From contig JAREIK010000375.1 in assembly GCA_029783825.1 (NCBI GenBank), positions 526,581-590,580 of the forward strand: a stretch of DNA of 64,000 nt, in the 5' to 3' direction. Position 1 is the first letter of the stretch; each line of letters opens with the position of its first letter. The notes below the pieces were generated by a model. The model was not told the origin of the DNA and made no database searches. It saw only the letters and a list, made by a program, of their open reading frames with translations. Positions 14,795 through 27,728 of the stretch are shown here, in pieces. The translations under genes and the position numbers were made by a program. The stretch comes from Sapria himalayana (Eukaryota > Streptophyta > Magnoliopsida > Malpighiales > Rafflesiaceae).

Positions 14795-15740
14795 GTCTAT
14801 ATGTCTATATGTTTATCTATCTAGCTATCTATTAGTTTATTAGTCTATCTATTTATTTTTCAATTGATCTTTCTATTTGTTTATCTATATTTTTATATAT
14901 CTATCTATATGTCTAGCTATCTATTTGTCTATATGTCTATTTTTTATCTGTCTATTTGTCTATCTATATATATGTATATCTATTTAAGTATCTATATATC
15001 TATATGTTTGTCTGTCTATCTGTTTATCTGTCCCTCTATCTTTTTGTATATGTTTTTATTTATCTGTCTATCTATCTATCGATCTATATATTTATCTATT
15101 TATATGTATATCTATCTGTCTATCTATCTTTGAAAATATATATTTCTCTAAATATCTATCTATTTGTCTATTTGTCTATCTATCTATTTGTCTGTCTATC
15201 TACTTATTTATTTATTTGCCTATCTATCTATCTAGCTATCTATCAGTCTATATGTCTATATGTTTATCTATCTAGATATCTATTAGTTTATTAGTCTATC
15301 TATTTATCTGTACATTGATCTTTCTATTTGTTTATCTATCTTTTTATTTATCTATCTATATGTCTATCTATCTATTTGTCTATATGTCTATTTATTATTT
15401 GTCTATTTGTCTATATATATATATATATGTATATCTATTTAAGTATCTAAATATCTATCTGTCTATCTGTCCCTCTATCTATTTGTATATGTATTTACTT
15501 ATATCTATATCTGTCTATCGATCAATATATTTATTTATTTATCTATATATATATATCTGTCTCTCTATCTTTGAAAATATATATTTTTCTATATATCTCT
15601 ATCTATATGTTTATCTGTCTATCTATCTATTTGTCTGTGTGTCTATCTATCTATTTGTCTGTGTGTCTATCTATCTAACTAATTATCTATCTATTTATTT
15701 ATTTATCTGTCTGTCTATTTATCTAGCTATCTGTCAATTA
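14795..15740. repeat. 451-bp tandem duplication inside the TATC array
   Basis: Two adjacent copies have the same order of variant units. The phrase attagtttattagtctat occurs at 14831 and at 15282, an offset of 451. It is followed in both copies by attgatctttctatttg and then by gtatatctatttaagtatct. Copies differ by small indels and substitutions, so the duplication is not recent. Confidence 0.85.
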
Positions 15741-16018
15741 TCTAACTTTCTTTAATTCTATTAGTCTTTTAGTCTTTAATCTATCTATCAATTTGTCTAT
15801 TTATCTATTTTTTTATCTATCGTTATGCTTATCTGTCAATCTATCTTTCTATCTATCTATTTATCAATAAATTAATCAATCATCTATCTATCTATCTATC
15901 TATCTATGTATTTGTATATCTACCTATCTACTTAACTATCTATCAATTTATTTATTTATTTGCCTATCTATCTATAAATCAATCTATCTGATTCTCTATT
16001 TATAAAGCTATCTATTTT

Positions 16019-17757
16019 ACTATCAATCAATCAATCTGTCTATATGACTATCTATCTATCTATCATTTTATCTATTTGTGTATCTATCAATCTATCTTTA
16101 TATCTATCTATGTATTTATCTTTTTCTACCTATCTATCTATAACATTATTTATCTATCTATTTATCTAACATTCTATATTTATATCTATCTGTCTATCTT
16201 CTATATGTTTATTTGCCTTTATATCTTTATATATATCTATCTGTCTATCCATCTATCTACATAGTTATCTATTTATATATCTGTCAATATGTCTATCTAT
16301 CTATCTATGTATCTATCTATTTTTCTATCTATCAATTTATCTATATATATATATATATTTAGCAACATGTATATCTGTATATCGGTCAATCTGTTTATCC
16401 ATTTATCTTCATATATGGTCTATCTATCTATCTATCTATTTTTGATTTAATTGTCTATCTATCTATTTGATTATCTGTATGTCTTTGTATCTGTCAATAA
16501 ATTTATATATCTATCTATCAAAATGACTATCTAACTTTCTAGTTGTCTATCAATATATCTAGCTTTCTATGTGTATATCTATTTTTTCTTTATCTATATA
16601 TCTAGTTACCAATCTAATTATATTTCTATCTATTTATATATATGACTATCTATATACTTCTCTCTCTATCAATTTGTCAATTACTCATTCTATACCACTA
16701 ACTAAAAATCTATCTATCTATATACCTATCTTTCTATCTATCTATCTTATCTATCTATCTGTCATTCACTTTATTTGTCTATCTATCTTTCTATCTATCA
16801 TTTAGTTTAACAATCTATTTATGTATCTAAATAACTATCTAACTATCTATTTATCTATCTGTCTATCTAATTATTAGCCTATCTTTTTATCTATCAAACT
16901 ATCAATCAATCTGTCTATATGACTTTCTATCTATCTATCTTTCATTTTATCTATTTGTGTATCTATCAATCTATCTTTATATCTATCTACGTATTTATCT
17001 TTTTCTACCTATCTATCTATAACATTATTTATCTATCTATTTATCTAACATTATATATTTATATCTATCTGTCTATCTTCTATATGTTTATTTGCCTTTA
17101 TATCTTTATATATATATCTATCTGTCTATCCATCTATCTACATAGTTATCTATTTATATATCTGTCTATCTGTCTATCTATCTATCTATGTATCTATCTA
17201 TTTTTCTATCTATCAATTTATCTATATATATATATATATTTAGCAACCTGTATATCTGTTTATCCATTTATCTTCATATATGGTCTATCTATCTATCTAT
17301 CTATTTTGATTTAATTGTCTATCTATCTATTTGATTATCTGTATGTCTTTGTATCTGTCAATAAATTTATATATCTATCTATCAAAATGACTATCTAACT
17401 TTCTAGTTGTCTATCAATATATCTAGCTTTCTATGTGTATATTTATTTATTTTTTTATCTATATATCTAGTTACCAATCTAATTATATTTTTATCTATTT
17501 ATATATATGACTATCTATATACTTCTCTCTCTATCAATTTGTCAATTACTCATTCTATACCACTAACTAAAAATCTATCTATCTATATACCTATCTTTCT
17601 ATCTATCTATCTTATCTATCTATCTGTCATTCACTTTATTTGTCTATCTATCTTTCTATCTATCATTTAGTTTAACAATCTATTTATGTATCTAAATAAC
17701 TATCTAACTATCTATTTATCTATCTGTCTATCTAATTATTAGCCTATCTTTTTATCT
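16019..17757. repeat. About 870-bp tandem duplication inside the TATC array
   Basis: Copy 1 (about 16019-16893) and copy 2 (about 16894-17757) are nearly identical over their whole length. The offset is 879 bases near the start (ctatttgtg at 16072 and 16951) and 865 near the end (agcctatcttttt at 16876 and 17741). One visible 16-base indel lies near 16378, where copy 2 lacks a segment present in copy 1. High identity makes this the youngest large duplication seen in the array. Confidence 0.92.
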
Positions 17758-20042
17758 AACTATCTATGTGTCTATCTATCTATTTGTCCATCTTTCTATC
17801 TATTTATTTGTCTATCTATGTATCTATTTATTTGTCTATCTATCTATCTATCTTTTTGTCTATGTGGCTAACTATCTTTCTATTTATCTATCTATTTGTC
17901 TATCTATGTTTTCTCTATTTGTCTTTTAGCCTATTAGTGTAAGTGTTTATATTTCTATTTATCTATCTATCTATCTATATAATTGTACTTCTGTCAATCT
18001 ATGTATATATCTATCTATCTATATAACTATCTATTTATGTATTTATCTATCTATCTATCTATCTATTAGTTTAACTGTCTGTCTATCTCTCTATCTCTTT
18101 ATCTATCTCTCTATATAAGTGTCTATTTATATTTTTTTTGTTTATATTTCTGTGTCAATCTATTTTATGTCTATAATTCTATTAGTCTATATATCTAACT
18201 ATCTAACTATATTTTTGTGTATCAGTATATCTATCAATATATATATATATATATATATATATCCATCTGTCTATCTATATAACTATATATTTATCTATCT
18301 GTATGTCTATCTATCTTTCTATATTTATGTCTATCTATCTTTCTATCTATATACATAATTACCTAACTATCATTTTATGTATCTACCTATCAATCAATCT
18401 ATCTATCCATTTATCTATATGTTTATATGAATATCTTTCTATTTATCTATCAATCTATCTATATATCTTTCTATCAATCTTTTTCTCTCTATCTGGCTAT
18501 CTATCTATTTATGTATATGTGTATCCATCAATTGTTATATTTCTCAACCTTTCAATCTATTAATATATCAATATGTGAATCTATCTATTTGTCTATCAAT
18601 CTATCTATTTGTTTATCCATCTAATTGTCTAAGTGTCTTTATAATTATCTTTCTATCTACCTTTTTGTGTATCTATCTATATATAAACCTATCTAATTGT
18701 CTATTACTCTATTAGATTATTTGTCTATCTGTCTATCTATCTAACTATTTATTTATGTGTCTATGTGTCTATCTATCTATCTATCTATTTATATATCTTT
18801 CTATCTATCTATATTTCTATCTTTCTATCTATTTATCTAACTATTTTCTATTTATCTATGTGTCTATATGTCTATATGTCTATATATATACCTATCCATA
18901 TATCATTGGATGAATGTGTCAATATGTTTATGTGTCTATCTATCTATTTATCTTTCTGTCTATTTGTCTATCTATCTATCTATCTATCTATCTTTATATC
19001 TTTATATCTTTATATCTATCTCACTATTTATTTGTATATCTATCTATCTATATATGTATCTATTAATCTAAATATCTGCCTATAATTATATCTATCTATC
19101 TATCTTTCTATCTTTCTATCTAACTATCTATCTGTTTAACTTTATATTTTCCTTTCTATCTATATATCTATATGTCTATTTATCTAACTATATGCCTATC
19201 TATCTATTTATCTATATGTCAATCTGTCACTAATTATCTATCTATCTACATATATATCTATCATTAAATCTATCTCTCTATCTACCTATATATCTATGTA
19301 TCTGTCTATCTATCTATTTGTTTATCTGTCTATCTATCAATCTATCAATCTCTTAATTTATCAATCTATCTAGATGTCTCTATATCTATCTATCTATTTA
19401 ATTGTTTAACTATCTAACTCTATCTACTAACTATCTATCAAACAATCTATTTAATAGTCTATTAGTATATTTGTCTATCTATCTTTTTTTATATCTTTTT
19501 ATGTAACTATGTTTCTATATATCTATCTATCTATTGATCTATCTCTCTATCAATTTGTCTATCACTATATTTGCCTATTTATAAATTTGTCTATCACTAT
19601 ATTTACTATCTATCTATTTGTCTAACTTTCTATATATCTATCTGTTTATCTATCTATTTGTCTATCTATCTTTTAATCTCTCAGTCTATCAGTCTATGTG
19701 CCTATCTTTTATTCCATCATTCTATCAGTTTATGTCTCTATCTATCTATCTATCTATCTATCTATCGTTCTATCTATCTAAATGTCTATCTTTCGATATC
19801 TTTAATTGTATATCTATCTATCTATATGTTTATTATTCTATCTAACTATTTGTTTATCTATATATTTGTATATCTGTCTATCTGTCTATATGTATAACTA
19901 TATATCTATTTATATGTCTATTTGTTTATATTTCTATCTGTCAATCTATCTATTAATGTAATTGGCTAACTATATATCTTTATATCTATCTAGCTATTGA
20001 ACTATCTAACTATCTTTTTGTCTATCAGTCTACCTATCAATA

Positions 20043-20107
<65 letters not shown>
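20043..20107. repeat. Compound (TG)7-(TA)25 microsatellite
   Basis: About seven TG units pass directly into about fifty bases of TA alternation. The run is embedded in the TATC array and is the longest simple dinucleotide run in it. Confidence 0.9.
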
Positions 20108-20110
<3 letters not shown>

Positions 20111-23100
20111 AATCTATCTTTCTCTTTGTCTATCTATATATGTATTTTTTTATATTCATATCTATCTATTTGTCTATATATCTATCAATAAACTATCTAT
20201 TTATCTATATATTTATCTATTTATTTGTATATCTGCCTATGTGTCTATTTGATTCTCTGTCTATCTATCAATCAATGTATATGTTTATCTATCTATTTCT
20301 TTCTCTCTCTCTCTATTTGTCAATCTATCAATCTACGAATCTATCTATATGCCTATCTATATATCTATCTATCTATCTAATTGTCTAATTGTCTAACTAT
20401 CTATTTATCTATATTTCTATATATGAAACTATCTAACTATCTAATAGTCTATTTGTCTATTTATATATCTATCTATATATTTATGTGTCTACGTGTGTCT
20501 CTATCAATTTGTTTATCTATCTATATATCTATTTGTATTTCTGTTTAACTATATCTCTGTATATCTATTTATTTGTGTATCTATAATCTATCAATCTCTC
20601 TATCTATATTTGTGTCTATGGGTGTATGTGTCTTTGTGTCTATCTATCTATTTATCTATCCAACCTTCTATCTATCTTTTATATATATCTATCTATTTAT
20701 ATATCTTTGTATCTTTCTATCTATCTAATTCTATATCTATCTATATGTCTATATATCTAGTTGTTCATCTATCTATCTGACTATATGTTTATCATTCTAT
20801 ATATTTATTTGTGTATGTATCTATTTTTGTATCAATCAATTTCATTTTTTATATATCTACTTAACTATTTATATTTATATTTGTCTATCTATCTATTTAT
20901 CTATAGATCTATCTATCTTTCTTTCTTTCTATTTGTTTATCTATCTATTAATTATATATATATATATATATATATATCAATTTATTTGTCTATTTATCTA
21001 TATGTCTATCAATTTATCTATGTATGTCTGCCTATCTATCTATCTATGTATCTATTTATCTATCTATCTGTGTATCTGTCTATCTATCTACTTATCTTTC
21101 TATCTATCTATCTATCTTTTTATCACTCTATCTTTTAGTCTATCATTCTATTAGACAATGTGTCTATATATCTATATGTCTTTTAGTCTATTAGTCTATC
21201 AATCTTTATTTTTATATCTCTAACTATCTTTCTATCTATTTATCTTTCTGTCATATTGTATATTTATCTATCTATATGTCTATTTGTCTATCTATCTATC
21301 TATTTGGCTATCTATCTATAAGTATATATATATATATATATATATCCATCTGTTTATCTATCTTTCTATCTATCTATGTATTTATCTCTCTGTTAGCTAA
21401 TTATCTATCTGCCTCTCTATCTGTCTATTTGTCGATATGTCTATCTAAGTGTCTATCTTTCTAGCTATCTATATGTATATCAATCAAACTATATATCTGT
21501 CCATCTATCTATATATCTAAATCTATATCTATCAAATTGTTTATCTATTTATCGAATGATCTATCTATCTATATATTTATCTTTCAATATATTTATCTAT
21601 CTGTTTATGTATTTTTTTATCTATCTTTTTATCTCTTTGTCTATCTATCTACCTTTTTATCTTTCTAAGATCTCTTAATCTTAAAATTTATGAATCTCTC
21701 TATATGTATGTATGTATATCTATCTATCTATATATTTGTTTAACTATCTGACTATATATCTATCTTTCTATCTTTTTATCAGTCTTTCTATCTATTTGTC
21801 TATCAATCAATAAATCTATCTATCTATTAGTCTTTGTGTCTATATGTCTCTCAGTTTATCTATTTATAGGTCTATTTATCTATTTATGTGTTTATCTATC
21901 TATCTATCGATCTAATTATCTTTTGATCTAGCTATCTATTTTTCTATCTACCTAAATGTCTATCTATCTGTCTATATATCTATCAATCTATCTGGCTATC
22001 TATTTATATATCTATATGTCTATCTTTCTATCTATCTATCTATCTATCTTTGTGTCAATATGTTTTTCAATTTATCTATTTATATATCTATCTATATTTC
22101 TATGTGTATTTCTATCTATCAATCTATGTATCTATCTATTTATCTATCTATCTATATATCATATTATCTCTTAATCTATCTATCTATTTGTGTGCCTAAA
22201 TTTATATCTATCAGTCTATATGTCTATCTATCTATCTATATGTATATCTATCTATCTGTCTATATGTCTATCTATCTATCTACTATCTTTCTATCTATCT
22301 ATATGTCTACCTATCTATCTATCTATCTATCCCTCTGTGTGTATGTCTATGTGTATATCTATATATGTCTCATTCTATCAATTGTCTATCTATCAATTTA
22401 AGTATCAATCTATTTATCTATATGTATATTTGTCTATATGTCTATCTCTCTCTCTATCTATCTATCTATCTATCTCTTTAAGTATTTATGTTTCTATCTA
22501 TCTATCTATCTATCAGACAATCTATTTATCTATCTATCTATATATCTATCTATCCCTGTATATATCTCCCTATATATCTATATGTCTGCCTACCTATCTA
22601 TCTATCTATATGTCTACCTATCATTAAATCAATCAATCTATCTATCTATAAATCAATCTATCTGTCTATCTATATATTTGTCTATCTATCTATCTATCTG
22701 TCTATTTGTCTATCTATCTATATACCTAATAATTATGTGTCTATATATCTGTGTCTATTTGTCTATCAGTCTATCAGTCTATCAATCTAAGTGTTTATCA
22801 CTTTATTTATCTATCTATATATAAGTCTATTTCTCTATCTATCTATCTATTTAACTATCTATCAGTCTATTAGTCCATCTGTCTATCTATCTATTTGTCT
22901 AAGAGTCTATTAGCCTATATGTTTGTCTATCTATATATCTAGATATGTAACTATCTAATTATCTATCTATCTTCCTTTCTTTATTATCACTATGTAACTA
23001 TTTTTTGTGTATTAGTTTATTTTCTATCCTTCTTTCTAAAATATCTATCTATGTGTTTTTGTGTATATCTATCTATTTGTTTATCTATATTTTTATTTAT

Positions 23101-23856
23101 CTATCTATTTATCTATCTATTTATCTATCTATTTTTCTACCAGTTAAATATCTATCTCTCTATTTGTCAATCTATCTATCTCTCTATCTTTGTATATGTC
23201 TTATAGTTTATCAGTCTTTCACTACATGTGTTTATGTTTCTATCTATTTATCCATCTATCTATTTTATTAGGTATAAGTCTATCTATCTATATGTCTATC
23301 TATTTATCTTTCAGTCTATATATGTATCAATCTATATATCTATCTATCCATCTCTCTTTATGCCTATCTGTATATCTATCTATCTATCTTTTTATCTATA
23401 TGTCAATCTTTCTATCAATTGTTCTATGCAACATTCATACTAGCTATCTTTCTATCTATCTATCTAACTATCTTTCTGTCTATCAATCTATCAGTCATTC
23501 TATCTATATATATATATATTTATATTTCTATCCATCTATCTATCAACCTATCAATCTATGTTTATATTTATTTTTCTATCTATCTGTTTATATGTCTATC
23601 TATCTATATATTTATGCATCTATCTATTAATTTGTCTAACTATCTCTCTGTAAAACTTTCTTTCAATATATATATCTATCTGTCTTTCTTTCTGTATGTA
23701 TATTATTCTATCACTCTATATGTTTATATATCTATTCATCAATCTATCTGTCTATCTCACTAAATTTTAATCAATCTATTTGTCTAACTATCTATTTGTC
23801 TATCTATTTATTTTTTCAATTACTAATTTGTCTTTCTATCTATGTGTATATCTATC

Positions 23857-23887
<31 letters not shown>

Positions 23888-24140
23888 CTATATGTTTATT
23901 TTTCTATATGTCTATAAATTTATTTTTCTATCTATCAATCTGTCAATCTGTCAATTTAACAATCTCATTATATTTCTATATACTATTTCATTAACTATCT
24001 AACTATCTATTTATCTATGTGTTTATATTTCTACCTATTAACTGACTTTCTATCTTTCAGTTTATAAATCTATCAGTCTATCTATCTATATGTCTCTTTA
24101 TCTATCTTTCTATTTTCCTATATTTTTATTTATCTATTTG

Positions 24141-24416
24141 TTTATTAGCTAAAAAACCTAGGAGATATGCCCTTCCTATATGCCTAGCTAAAGGCATATA
24201 AGAACTCTCATTAAAGGAGATAATATAATGATGGATATAATGATGGATTCACTTCACATAGATAAACCAAGTCTATAAATCTAAGTTAAGATATCTTAAA
24301 ATTCACATCCTTGAGCATGCCATCTTCACCTAGATGGATTCCCTTGGAAAATTATGAGTTAAAATTCAGCTGTTCACAAAGCTGAGTATCATCAAATGTG
24401 AATTAAATTAAAAACT
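24141..24416. other. Boundary segment between TATC array and copia remnant
   Basis: The array ends near tttgtttattagcta. Unique sequence follows, including agctaaaaaacctaggag and two related tatgcc words. No CACTA terminus, LTR terminus or gene was recognised. The tagctaa and cctagg words resemble the subterminal repeats at 32400-32960, so this could be the damaged left edge of the same CACTA-type element. That is inference only. Confidence 0.4.
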
Positions 24417-27400
24417 TTGAAAGCTTATTTTGGTAATGATCGCATTTTTGTTGGAGATAGAGAAGCATTACTAATTACTTACTATACTGGTAATGTAACT
24501 CTTAACATTGATCATGATAAATTAAATTTTAAAGATATTTTAGTAGTTCTTGAGATAAAAAATAATTTATTATCTGTTTGTCAACTTATTCATGACAATG
24601 TTTATTATTTGAATTAAACTTTTTTTATTTTTGTTATCAAGGATTCCATATAGTAGATAATGACAAATTATCATAAATAAGAATTCTTTTTATCCTTTAA
24701 CATGAAAAAAGTGAAACTTATATTATTACAAAATCTCAAGTATTATATTCAAAAATCTGGTATGCTCTTTTAGTGCATCCTAATTATGTCTTTTTAAAGA
24801 ATTTAGAGAATAAAAAGGGTATTACTATTTCCAATTGGATAGTTAAGGATATTCCTTGCACTAATTATCAACTTGGAAATTATCACAAAGGTTTATTTAA
24901 TAAATCAAAAACTACTATGAGTTTTCATTTTGAAAAAAATTCACCGTGATATATTTTGCACAATACTTCTTTTTTCCACACATAAATTTTAATACAATGT
25001 TATTTTTATTGATGATTTTATCAGATACATATGTGTATATCCTTTAAGCTACAAATCTAATTTTTACACATGGTTTCTAAATTTTCAAATGTTTGTGAAA
25101 AACTTTTTGATAAAAACTTTGTAATATGATGGAGGAGATGAGTTTTCTTCAAGTAATTTTTCAAATCATTTGCTTCAATATCAGATAAAATAAATATCAT
25201 ATTTACATACCCATGAACAAAATGGATTAGGTGATTAGCTGAGATAAAATATTGATATATTGTATAAATAAGTTTTACTCTTGTTTTTCATGCTAATGTC
25301 CCTTTAAAATCTAGTTGATACCTTCTTAATTGCTACTTATGTCTTATCTTATTAATAGACTACATGCATTTTCTATTGGTAATAATTATCAATATTTTAA
25401 ATTATTTGGTTACCATCCAAGTTACTATATCTTAGGTGTTTTTGGTATTCTCTTCTTTATTTATTTAAAAAGCTCTAACATGCACAAATCTTCAAAAAAG
25501 GTTGTACCTTGTTCTTTCTTAGGATATAATTTTTTACAAAAATTTTATAGATTTCTTGATCCACCATCAAATTAGATTTACACCACGTAGTCATTAATGA
25601 GATTTGTTTTCTCTATATAAAAAATAAATTATATTTCTTTCATAATCTTTCCATTACAACTTTTTCTAATCTTGATGAATAATTTTCAAGAATTGTCTTT
25701 ATTGTTAGCAATGATCCTAGACACTAAAAAAATACTCTCAAGGTTCTCCATCAGCATACCTTCCATTCAAGAAGAACTTGTTACTATTCATGCTCATAAC
25801 ACTTAAGACTTTAGTGTCCAAACCTTCTAATGTTAATGTTATTGGAAAAAAAATGGTATATTGCACCAAATTTAAAGAATATGATATGATTGATTGCTTT
25901 AAAGCATGTTTAGTTGCTAAGAGATTTTCCCAAATTCCTAGACTTGATTTTGGTGAAACATTAAGCCCTTCAAGGCTGCCACTAGTCATCTCATCCTTTC
26001 TATTGTCAATAATCTTTTCCTAATTGGTTATCTCTTTGAAAAGATTTTCATGAAATTCTTTCCTAGTTTTGTGAGAACAATCTATCTGCATTGTGTTTGT
26101 CTTCTACATAAGTCTATATATGGCCTTAAACAAGCCCCTTGTACTTGGGTTGCTAAACTTTTGTCGAAAATCATTTTTTTGTTTTAAATTCAGTCAAGCT
26201 GATAACTCTTTATTCATTCATCACACTTCCTTATCTTGTCCTCTTTCTTGTTTATCTTGATGATAAAATTTGATTGGTAATGACCACTTTTTTATATCTT
26301 AACTCATTACTTGACTAAATAATGATTTCTCTTTGAAGTATTTATGCAATCTCAATTATTTTATGGGGATAGAGGTTAAAATTTTCTGATGCCTCTTTAT
26401 TTACTCAAATTAAATATGGACATGACTTGTTAGTAAAAACAAACATGCTTGATGCTACAAAAAAAAATTACCTCATTATCCACAAACCTACTCCTCTTCT
26501 AGATGATGAACATCTCACTAATCTTATAACTTACCAATGACTTTGTGGGTCCCTTCAATGTCTCTCATTAACTCGCCTTGATCATAGTTATGTTGTAAAC
26601 TTAGTCAGTTAACACTTCCAAAATCAAAACATTGACTTTCATGTAGTCAAACACATACTTAGTTGCATCAAGGAAACCCTCACATGTGGTTTGAAATATT
26701 TATAATAAATTTCACTTACTTTTAATGCCTTTTGTAATGTAGATTAGGTAAGTCATTCTTTTAACTCAACAAATTACTTTTAGTTTTTGCATCTTTCTTG
26801 AATCAATATACAGTAAGTTTGCTTCAAATAAGTAACCTAATATTTCCCATTCTAGTGCATAAGTATAATATCACACCATGGTCACTATTGTTCCTAATCT
26901 CATGTGACTCTAATATCTTTTTCATGCCATTGGCATTCAACTCGAACGTCACCCTCTCCTTCTTCATGATAATCAAAATGTTATTCACACTTATTACATA
27001 ATCATATTTTTCATTCTTGCATCAAACACATTAAAATTATCGATCATTTTATTCATGAAAATACATCAATTTTGGTTCCAAAATGTAACCTACCATCTTC
27101 CACTCTAGTGCATAAACATAATATTGCACTATGGTCACTACTATTGCTGATCTCATGTGACTCCAATAACTTATCCATGACATTGGAATTCAAACCGAAC
27201 ATCAACCTCTCCTCCTTTGTGACAATCAAAATGTTATTCACTTATTACATAATCATATGTTTCGTGCTTGCATCAAATACATTGAAATTGACTACCATTT
27301 TATTCATGAAAATGTCAAGTTCAACATTTTTTAACTCTGTCATCTTTCCTCTAAAAAAATTGTAGATATTTTCATGAAAGTTTTCAATACATCTTATTTA

Positions 27401-27450
27401 ATGACTTTGAATACAAGTTCAACACTCATTCTGTTGCATTGTCATGCTTG
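24417..27450 (+). pseudogene. Ty1/copia polyprotein remnant (protease end to RNase H)
   Basis: This is a decayed pol of a Ty1/copia LTR retrotransposon, read on + across several frames with many stops. In order I see: the stretch before the integrase (24417-24617, with VLEIKNNLLSVCQL matching the conserved copia motif around NLLSVxQL); the GAG-pre-integrase region (about 24750-24900); the integrase (about 24950-25330); the integrase-to-RT linker with the FGxxP and CSFLGY motifs (25330-25575); reverse transcriptase (about 25780-26400), including ARLVAK-like and GLKQAP-like words and the YLDD active-site variant at 26253-26264; and the RNase H region (about 26400-27420). No gag was found, so the 5' part is missing. 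Domain order (integrase before RT) identifies copia rather than gypsy. It is inactive. Confidence 0.85.
26822..27320 (+). repeat. Tandem duplication of about 253 bp in copia RNase H region
   Basis: The segment with the word atcaaaatgttattcac at about 26972 recurs 253 bases downstream at about 27225. The surroundings match in both copies: ctagtgcataa, atctcatgtgactc, catgacattgg-like words, then ttattacataatcat and ttttattcatgaaaat. The copies differ at many positions, so the duplication predates much of the decay. 253 is not a multiple of three, so it also disrupts the frame. Confidence 0.88.
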
Positions 27451-27728
27451 AAGGGGAGTGAAAATGAACACACTACGAATAAAACCAAATAGAGAAAGAT
27501 CTAACAAAGAAATATTTTAAGAGATGACTATCACCAGCAACAATCTTCATTTTACTAAAATATCTCTTTATATTTTTTAGTTTCCTAGAATCATATTCAG
27601 GATATGATCTTCGGATCAAAATTATGTCCTTTCTTTCTATATTTTATTTTCTAGCCGTTCTTTCTTAGCACATAAAAATATATGTAATACTGTAAATTAA
27701 ACAAGTAATTATCTTTTCATTCAATCAT
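27451..27728 (+). repeat. Probable polypurine tract and 3' LTR of the copia element
   Basis: A purine-rich tract (aaggggag, 27451-27458) follows the end of the RNase H region, as in copia elements. It is followed directly by TG, then roughly 270 bases of non-coding sequence with a tatatgtaat region, ending around a CA at about 27727. No second LTR copy is present in the window to confirm the borders. Confidence 0.55.

Larger units (their letters stand above)
1957..24140 (+). repeat. 22-kb degenerate (TATC)n tetranucleotide array
   Basis: Almost every position follows a 4-base period of ctat/tatc, with frequent variant units (ctgt, tttg, ctaa, cttt, ttat) and short TA, TG or ATGT runs. There is no true coding content. 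Because three TATC units make twelve bases, the + strand reads Tyr-Leu-Ser-Ile in every frame without stops. The minus strand (GATA) meets a stop about every four codons. The many apparent proteins of 60-257 residues are therefore artefacts of period and strand. The array is old and diverged, and it contains nested duplications listed separately. The same family returns inverted at 32981 and 58854. Confidence 0.95.
24417..27728 (+). mobile_element. 5'-truncated Ty1/copia LTR retrotransposon
   Basis: The element comprises the pol remnant, a purine-rich tract and one likely 3' LTR. No 5' LTR, primer-binding site or gag is visible, and the left side abuts the boundary segment of the TATC array. 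It lies in the 8.8-kb non-array interval between arrays of opposite orientation, so it may have been carried in by a rearrangement or have inserted beside it. Confidence 0.75.

Noticed and set aside
1957..24140. Dozens of open frames of 60-257 residues rich in Tyr, Leu, Ser and Ile on +
   Set aside because: They follow automatically from the TATC period in all three frames, overlap each other heavily, and lack any conserved domain or codon structure. They are not genes.
25738..25989. Minus-strand open frame over the copia reverse transcriptase
   Set aside because: It is antisense to the recognised RT segment on + and matches nothing; it is a shadow frame.
27053..27241. Minus-strand open frame in the RNase H duplication
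   Set aside because: It is antisense to duplicated copia sequence, and similar words appear in both copies; it has no independent support.
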